Shown here piece by piece: positions 5,026 to 9,162 of a stretch of 9,162 bases of DNA; the first letter of the stretch is position 1; each line of letters opens with the position of its first letter. The stretch is from assembly GCA_018970845.1 (NCBI GenBank), contig JAGWVO010000132.1, forward strand, positions 1-9,162, read 5' to 3'. The notes beneath the pieces are model-generated. The model worked only from the letters and a program-made list of their open reading frames with translations. It did no database searches and was not told the origin of the DNA. This DNA is from Planctomycetota bacterium. GTDB taxonomy: Bacteria; Planctomycetota; Planctomycetia; Gemmatales; Gemmataceae. Position numbers and translations under genes: made by a program.

Positions 5026-7128
5026 ATGATGGCGATTTTGCTGGCGACCCTTTGGCTTGACCCGGCCCAGGCAACCGGAGCGGCGGGCGCGGGAGGCAGG
5101 AAACCAATGAACCTTGATGATTTCTTCAAGCTGGAGCGGATTTCCGATGCCCGCGTCAGCCCCGATGGCAAGCATGTGGCCTATGTGGCGGCAGTACCCA
5201 ACCTCAAGGAAAACAAGACGACGGCATCGATATGGATCGCTGAAATCGCCACGGGGAAAACAATGTCCCTGACAAGGTCGGCCAAGCGCGACCGCCGGCC
5301 CCGATGGTCGCCCGACGGGAAACTCATCCTGTTTGAATCGAGCCGCGGCGGTGACAACCAGCTATGGGTGATTCCCGTCTCGGGCGGCGAGGCAAGGCAG
5401 GTCACAACCATCGGCACCGAGGCCTCCTCGGCGGTTTGGTCGAATGACGGGAGGAAGATCGCGTTCGTTTCCTCGGTGTGGCCCGAATACAGCGACAAGC
5501 CATTCGCCCAAAGCGACGAGTTGAACCGCAAGCGCAAGGAGGATGCCGAGAAAAGCCCCGTCAAGGCCAAGGTCTTCAACCGGCTTTTTTACCGGCACTG
5601 GGACGAGTATGTGGAGGACAGGCGCCAGCACCTTTTCGTCTGCTCGTTTGATCCCGAGACCCTCGAGGCATCGCAGCCGAAGGATGTCACGCCCGGCGAC
5701 CGCGACGCCTACCCCACTTCATCCACCTTTTCAGGCGGTGACGACTTTGCCTTCAGTCCGGATGGCGAATGGCTGGTATTCACGGCGGTTCCGGCCCGGG
5801 ACGAGGCTTGGAACACGCGCCATGAGCTTTGCCGGGTCAGCGTCGCCGGCGGCGCGACGGCTTGGCCGGCGCTGGGAACCGGAAGCACGGGCGCGGAAGG
5901 CGCCCCGGCCTTCACGCCCGATGGCAAGGCCCTTGTCTTCAGGGCGCAGCGCCGCGCGGGATTCGAGGCCGATAAATGGGAACTTTTCCAAGCGCCCTGC
6001 GGCCCTGATGGCAGCCTTGGGGGCAAGCCGGTCGAACTGACCAGGAACCTCGACCGGTCCGTCGACGCTTTCGTCACGGCTCCGGCGGGCGAGGTTCTTT
6101 TCCAGGTCGAGGAGAACGGCGGCAACTCCCTCTACAAGGCCTCCGCGGGCAAGGAACCGGTCAGGCTCTGCGGGCCGGTGGGAATGCTCGGATCGCTTTC
6201 AGCCGATTCGTCATGCCGGGTGCTGGGCATGACCGAGGCGCGCATGAACAGGCCGGCCGAGGTTGCCGTGTATGAGCCGGGCAAACAGGAACCACGCCTC
6301 CTGACCACGCACAACGCCAAGCTCCTGTCATCCCTCGACCTGCCCCGGCCCGAGTCGCTGTCGGTGCCTGTCGAGGGGGCCACGATGCAAATGTGGCTTC
6401 TCAAGCCTCCCGGCTTCGACCCCGCGAAAAAATGGCCGCTGGTCTATCTGGTTCATGGCGGTCCGCAGGGCGCCTGGGAGGATGGATGGAGCTGGCGGTG
6501 GAACCCGTCCCTGTGGGCGGCCCGCGGCTATGTGGTGGCTTGCCCCAACCCCCGCGGCTCCACGGGCTTCGGCCAGAAATTCGTGGACGAGATTTCCGGC
6601 GATTGGGGCGGCAAATGCTACCGCGACCTCATGGCCGGCATGGATGCCGTCGAAAAACTCCCGTTCATCGACCGCGAAAGGATGGCGAGTGCCGGCGCCA
6701 GCTTCGGCGGCTACATGATGAACTGGTTCCAGGGAAACACCACCCGGTTCAAGACTCTCATCACCCACTGTGGTGTCTACAACTTCGAGTCGATGTACGC
6801 CACGACCGAGGAACTCTGGTTTGACGAATGGGAGCATGGCGGTCCCCCCTGGGGGCCGAACAGGCAAAGTTACGAGAAACATTCGCCCCACCGTTTGGCG
6901 GCGAATTTCAAGACTCCCATGCTGATCATCCACAACGACCTCGACTTTCGGGTGCCGGTGAGCGAGGGGCATCAGTTGTTCACGACGCTTCAACGGCTGG
7001 GAGTGCCGAGCCGGTTCATCAACTTCCCCGACGAAGGCCATTGGGTGCTCAAGCTCCGCAACTCGGAGTATTGGCACAAGGAGGTCTTTTCATGGTTGGA
7101 GAAATACGCCGCGCCCGGTGGGCGCTGA
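5026..7128 (+). CDS. S9-family (prolyl oligopeptidase / acylaminoacyl-peptidase type) serine peptidase
   Basis: This 700-residue protein has the S9 layout: an N-terminal beta-propeller (about 30-435) and a C-terminal alpha/beta hydrolase. The propeller carries PD40/WD40-like motifs SPDGKH (45-50), SPDGKL (95-100), SNDGRK (139-144), SPDGEW (244-249) and TPDGKA (297-302). HGGP (477-480) is the oxyanion-region motif. The catalytic triad is Ser559 in GASFGG, Asp640 in DLDFRVP and His672 in DEGHWV. The arrangement fits subfamily S9C, oligopeptidases that trim short peptides from the N-terminus. The N-terminus MMAILLATLWL followed by AQA could be a short signal peptide without a basic n-region, so a periplasmic location is possible. 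The start at 5026 is chosen from GGGAGG 8 nt upstream. The upstream terminator and anti-Shine-Dalgarno sequence suggest leader control. The next gene starts 60 bp downstream with no terminator between, so an operon is likely. Confidence 0.92.
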   Translation: MMAILLATLWLDPAQATGAAGAGGRKPMNLDDFFKLERISDARVSPDGKHVAYVAAVPNLKENKTTASIWIAEIATGKTMSLTRSAKRDRRPRWSPDGKLILFESSRGGDNQLWVIPVSGGEARQVTTIGTEASSAVWSNDGRKIAFVSSVWPEYSDKPFAQSDELNRKRKEDAEKSPVKAKVFNRLFYRHWDEYVEDRRQHLFVCSFDPETLEASQPKDVTPGDRDAYPTSSTFSGGDDFAFSPDGEWLVFTAVPARDEAWNTRHELCRVSVAGGATAWPALGTGSTGAEGAPAFTPDGKALVFRAQRRAGFEADKWELFQAPCGPDGSLGGKPVELTRNLDRSVDAFVTAPAGEVLFQVEENGGNSLYKASAGKEPVRLCGPVGMLGSLSADSSCRVLGMTEARMNRPAEVAVYEPGKQEPRLLTTHNAKLLSSLDLPRPESLSVPVEGATMQMWLLKPPGFDPAKKWPLVYLVHGGPQGAWEDGWSWRWNPSLWAARGYVVACPNPRGSTGFGQKFVDEISGDWGGKCYRDLMAGMDAVEKLPFIDRERMASAGASFGGYMMNWFQGNTTRFKTLITHCGVYNFESMYATTEELWFDEWEHGGPPWGPNRQSYEKHSPHRLAANFKTPMLIIHNDLDFRVPVSEGHQLFTTLQRLGVPSRFINFPDEGHWVLKLRNSEYWHKEVFSWLEKYAAPGGR

Positions 7129-7144
7129 GCTAGAATTGACTTGA

Positions 7145-7165
7145 GCCGGTAAGTTGGTTTCCGGC
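7145..7165. repeat. Inverted repeat between the peptidase and selenoprotein genes
   Basis: GCCGG (7145-7149) and CCGGC (7161-7165) form a 5-bp stem, extendable by AA/TT beyond a T-T mismatch. No T-run follows, so it does not look like a terminator. It could be an mRNA processing or protein-binding stem in the 60-bp intercistronic gap. Confidence 0.3.
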
Positions 7166-7188
7166 CATGCGACCACTGGAGAACACGC

Positions 7189-7533
7189 ATGAGATTTTTG
7201 GGATTGGCCGTGATTCTTGGCGCGGCCGTCGTGCTGGCCGGTTGCGGAGAAGGGGCTGCCGAAGCCCCGCCCAGCGGCTTTGACGGTTATGTGGCCACTG
7301 TTCAGGGAATGACATGACTTTCCTGCCCCGACAAGGTGCGGTCGGCACTGAGCAAGGTGGCATGGATCGACTCGGAAACCCTGGGTGCCAGCAGGTCCAC
7401 CCAGCAGGTATGGTTCAAGGTTAAGCCGGGCGAAAAGTTTGACCTCGATGGATTGAAAGCCGCCATCGGGGGAACCAGCGGAAGGTATAAGTTCGGAAAA
7501 CTTTTGGCCGAACCGCCCAAGCAGGCGAGTTGA
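7189..7533 (+). CDS. Selenocysteine-containing heavy-metal-associated (HMA) domain lipoprotein (TGA at 7315-7317 read as Sec)
   Basis: From ATG at 7189 (GGAG at 7178-7181, spacing 7) the frame gives a lipoprotein signal, MRFLGLAVILGAAVVLAGC, with lipobox LAGC and lipidated Cys19. A short Ala/Pro linker leads into an HMA fold (beta-alpha-beta-beta-alpha-beta, about 33-95). TGA at codon 43 falls exactly where the family has the first Cys of GMTCxxC, giving GMT-U43-LS-C46. The frame then continues with family-like sequence (PDKVRSALSKVAWI, VWFKVKPGEKFDLDGLKAAI) to a TGA stop at 7531-7533, 114 residues in all. A SECIS-like hairpin follows the TGA. HMA domains bind soft metal ions through the two Cys; here a Sec/Cys pair would bind metal or do redox chemistry at the membrane surface. 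The alternative is a nonsense mutation of TGC to TGA. Intact downstream coding and exact placement at the metal ligand favour selenocysteine. It needs selA/selB/selC/selD elsewhere in the genome. Confidence 0.8.
7324..7347 (+). promoter_or_regulatory. Bacterial SECIS-like hairpin downstream of the Sec TGA
   Basis: CCGAC (7328-7332) pairs with GTCGG (7341-7345) around the loop AAGGTGCG (7333-7340). Beyond a 2-nt bulge (7326-7327), TG (7324-7325) pairs with CA (7346-7347). The loop starts 15 nt after the TGA and contains GGU, similar to the G/U loop bases SelB needs in known bacterial SECIS elements such as fdhF. It lies inside the coding sequence, as bacterial SECIS elements do. The pairing is visible; SelB recognition is inferred. 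Confidence 0.6.
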
Positions 7534-7555
7534 CTCCCAATTTCTGATTTTGGTT

Positions 7556-7581
7556 GCGGGGGCTTGCGCTCCCGCTTTTTT
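7556..7581 (+). terminator. Rho-independent terminator after the selenoprotein gene
   Basis: GCGGGGGC (7556-7563) pairs with GCTCCCGC (7568-7575) through 7 Watson-Crick pairs and one G-T wobble, with loop TTGC, followed directly by TTTTTT. It lies 22 bp after the stop at 7533. It supports the view that the full frame through the TGA is one expressed gene ending the peptidase operon. Confidence 0.85.
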
Positions 7582-7778
7582 AATTTTGGGTAATTTGGTG
7601 AAGATGTTTCTGTTTCTTCAGTTGAAAGGAAGTTAAGGCGACACGGCCCGCTTTCCTCGCATGATTTTCAGCTTTCCAAGGCTCTTCCTCATAACTTCTC
7701 ACCGATAGCAGAAGCGTGACACGCAGGAGGCGTTCACCAGGCTTCTCTCCCACAACGCTGCCTGTCTCATCCAATTCA
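7582..7778. other. Upstream region of the porin gene
   Basis: This roughly 200-bp stretch has no gene. Visible elements are a TGAAGA...TCTTCA inverted repeat (7599-7604 / 7615-7620) and GCGTGACACGC (7714-7724), a perfect 5+1+5 inverted repeat. A weak -10-like CATAAC lies at 7690-7695 without a good -35. AGGAGG at 7725-7730 has no start codon at a useful distance. The porin promoter presumably lies here but cannot be fixed by eye. Confidence 0.4.
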
Positions 7779-7799
7779 ATGGCGCGCCTCGCGCCATGA
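7779..7799 (+). promoter_or_regulatory. Leader hairpin containing a six-codon minigene, just upstream of the porin
   Basis: ATGGCGCGCCTCGCGCCAT (7779-7797) is an 8-bp perfect hairpin with a 3-nt loop. The same bases read as a minigene M-A-R-L-A-P-stop (7779-7799), whose stop overlaps the ATG at 7796 as ATGA. The hairpin buries the 7796 ATG and leaves the AGGGAGG ribosome binding site (7801-7807) exposed just after it. It may stabilise the porin mRNA 5' end or modulate initiation. Confidence 0.45.
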
Positions 7800-7800
7800 C

Positions 7801-7807
7801 AGGGAGG
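7801..7807 (+). promoter_or_regulatory. Ribosome binding site for the porin
   Basis: AGGGAGG ends 9 nt before ATG 7817. This favours 7817 over the in-frame ATG at 7796, which has no Shine-Dalgarno and lies in a hairpin stem. Confidence 0.65.
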
Positions 7808-7816
7808 TCTCGCTCT

Positions 7817-9112
7817 ATGTGGCTTTCATGGTGCTTGAGTGGCGCTCTCGCGGCGGGTCAGGTTGTGGCTCCCGCCCCGCTTCCGGCCAACGATGCGATT
7901 CCCCGCATCATTCCGGTTCAGAACACCCAGCCGGCCAATCCGCTGGAAATCAAGGAGGAGGAGCCCGCTCCCGCCTCCGGCGACAAGCAACTCCTCATGG
8001 AATTGCTGAGCGGAACATCCTTCGGTGACCGCCTCGACCGCAACGGCATCGTCATCAAGGGATTGACCAACGGCAACTTCACGGCGAGCACCGCTCCCAA
8101 GAACAACCTGCCGATGGCCATGAACTACCTGGCCAACCAGTTCCTGCTCGAGCAGAACGCCCTGATCATCGAGAAGGCGATCGACTCGTCCTCTGATGAG
8201 TTCAACTGGGGTTTCAAGTCCTACACGATCCTTCCCGGCTCCGACTACCGGTTCACCCTCTCCAACAACCTGGCCGACAGCCAGTTGAGGATGAACAACG
8301 GCCTTCCCAACACCTATGGTGTTGACCCGACCGAGTTCTATGTCCAAGGCTACCTGCCTGGCCTGCAGACGGATGTGAAGGTCGGCCGCTTCGCGACGAT
8401 CATCTTCAACGAGACGATCGACCCGACGGGCAACAGGGTGGTCAGCCGCGCCCTGACCTTCATGAACAACCCGTTCACCAACTCGGGCGGCTTGGCGACG
8501 ACCAAGCTGAACGACAACTGGACCATCGCCAACGGTATCGTCGCCGGTAACGATGTGTTCTTCGGGCCGGCCGGCAACCCCGCCTACCTCGGCGGCGTCC
8601 GGTGGGACAACACCGACAAGACCACCTACCTGGCCTTCAACACCACGCTGGGTTCCGCCGAGTTCAACCAGTACCTCCGCACCAACAATCAGTACGATGT
8701 GTTCGAATTCCAGTTCAGCCACAACTTCACCGAGAAGTTCAACTACCTGCTCGATGTCATGTACAGCTTGCAGAACGGCATCTCCGGCGTATCGATCTTC
8801 GAGCGGGATGGTGCCACCGCCCGCAACTTCGAAGGCAACGCCACATGGTACGGCTTCGTGAACTACTTCACCTACACCTGGACCGACTCGTTCGCGAGCA
8901 CCTTCCGGTTCGAAGTGTTCGACGACAACAAGGGCTACCGCACGGGCTATGAGGGCATCTACACCACCTACACCTTGGGTGCCGTGTGGAAGGCCACCGA
9001 TGGCCTCTGGCTGCGTCCCGAGTTCCGCTACGACTACAACGGCACGACAGCGGCCTATAGCGGACAGAACGGCCTCTTCACCGCCGCGGCCGACTTCATC
9101 ATCCGCTGGTAA
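7817..9112 (+). CDS. BBP2-type outer-membrane beta-barrel porin
   Basis: The 431-residue protein starts MWLSWCLSGALAAG, a hydrophobic secretion signal, then has an acidic/Pro-rich linker (about 25-50). The rest is rich in Asn, Thr, Tyr, Phe and Gly in alternating beta-strand patterns. FGDRLDRNGIVIKGLTNG, FNWGFKSYTILPGSDYRF and TDVKVGRFATIIFNE are typical of the BBP2 (OmpL-like, putative beta-barrel porin-2) family common in planctomycetes. The final residues FIIRW end in an aromatic, as expected for the BAM beta-signal, so this is probably a complete outer-membrane barrel. The start at 7817 is chosen for AGGGAGG 9 nt upstream. The in-frame ATG at 7796 would add MTGRSRS, giving a basic n-region that suits a signal peptide, so it remains possible. 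It stands alone between two terminators. The transported solute is unknown. Confidence 0.85.
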   Translation: MWLSWCLSGALAAGQVVAPAPLPANDAIPRIIPVQNTQPANPLEIKEEEPAPASGDKQLLMELLSGTSFGDRLDRNGIVIKGLTNGNFTASTAPKNNLPMAMNYLANQFLLEQNALIIEKAIDSSSDEFNWGFKSYTILPGSDYRFTLSNNLADSQLRMNNGLPNTYGVDPTEFYVQGYLPGLQTDVKVGRFATIIFNETIDPTGNRVVSRALTFMNNPFTNSGGLATTKLNDNWTIANGIVAGNDVFFGPAGNPAYLGGVRWDNTDKTTYLAFNTTLGSAEFNQYLRTNNQYDVFEFQFSHNFTEKFNYLLDVMYSLQNGISGVSIFERDGATARNFEGNATWYGFVNYFTYTWTDSFASTFRFEVFDDNKGYRTGYEGIYTTYTLGAVWKATDGLWLRPEFRYDYNGTTAAYSGQNGLFTAAADFIIRW

Positions 9113-9133
9113 CCTGACGGGATGAAAAAGCGG

Positions 9134-9162
9134 GGGGCCGGAACCGATGGTTCCGGCCCCTT
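9134..9162 (+). terminator. Rho-independent terminator after the porin (T-run cut by the window end)
   Basis: GGGGCCGGAACC (9134-9145) pairs perfectly with GGTTCCGGCCCC (9149-9160), a 12-bp stem with a 3-nt loop, then TT at the window edge. It starts 21 bp after the porin stop. The T-run cannot be seen in full. Confidence 0.8.

Noticed and set aside
7136..7160. TTGACT as a -35 box for a separate selenoprotein promoter
   Set aside because: No -10-like hexamer is found at 16-18 nt (the bases there are GC-rich), so it is probably chance.
7336..7533. A stand-alone 65-residue gene starting at GTG 7336
   Set aside because: It starts in the middle of an HMA domain, just after the CxxC-equivalent motif, has no ribosome binding site at useful spacing, and is in frame with the upstream lipoprotein half. 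It is the C-terminal part of the selenoprotein.
7189..7533. Pseudogene broken by a nonsense mutation at 7315
   Set aside because: Possible but less likely: the only stop is TGA, it replaces exactly a metal-ligand Cys, sequence after it is intact, and a SECIS-like hairpin follows.
7725..7730. AGGAGG as the ribosome binding site of a small gene before the porin
   Set aside because: No ATG, GTG or TTG follows within a workable distance.
7826..8722. A 298-codon open frame on the minus strand inside the porin gene
   Set aside because: The plus-strand frame has the signal segment, ribosome binding site, barrel pattern and terminator. The minus frame is a codon-bias shadow.

Overview
The window comes from a GC-rich, Gram-negative-type bacterium, most likely a member of the Planctomycetota. 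This is inferred from the BBP2-type outer-membrane porin, the planctomycete-like form of GyrA (motifs SKCAGIVGET and YPTLVRMAQDWNMR), the S9 peptidase with a secretion-type N-terminus, and the weak or variable ribosome binding sites. No 16S rRNA or other decisive marker is present, so the phylum call is an inference.

Left half, minus strand, read right to left: a uronate-isomerase-like amidohydrolase (4579 to 3317), gyrA (3227 to 519), then the 5' part of an NAD-dependent epimerase/dehydratase (491 to beyond the left edge). The gaps are 89 and 27 bp, so gyrA and the epimerase are probably co-transcribed. The GyrA has non-standard residues at both classical quinolone-contact positions and an acidic insert in its C-terminal domain.

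Middle, 4580-5025: a 446-bp divergent intergenic region that is far from empty. It holds a 15-bp inverted repeat, a sigma-54-type -24/-12 promoter, four hairpins whose loops repeat a C6-7GG motif, a single-stranded anti-Shine-Dalgarno-like linker, and a strong Rho-independent terminator. It looks like an undescribed structured RNA of about 175 nt, acting either as a free sRNA or as an attenuator leader for the peptidase gene downstream.

Right half, plus strand: an S9 prolyl-oligopeptidase-family peptidase (5026-7128). It is followed after 60 bp, with no obvious terminator between, by a small lipoprotein gene (7189-7533) interrupted by an in-frame TGA. The TGA sits exactly at the first Cys of the heavy-metal-associated (HMA) motif GMTCxxC, and a SECIS-like hairpin follows it. 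This is best read as a selenocysteine-containing HMA lipoprotein (GMT-U-LS-C) that ordinary gene callers would truncate or call a pseudogene. A terminator (7556-7581) closes this unit. A BBP2-type porin (7817-9112) with a hairpin/minigene leader and its own terminator follows.

No tRNA, rRNA, CRISPR array or insertion sequence was recognised.
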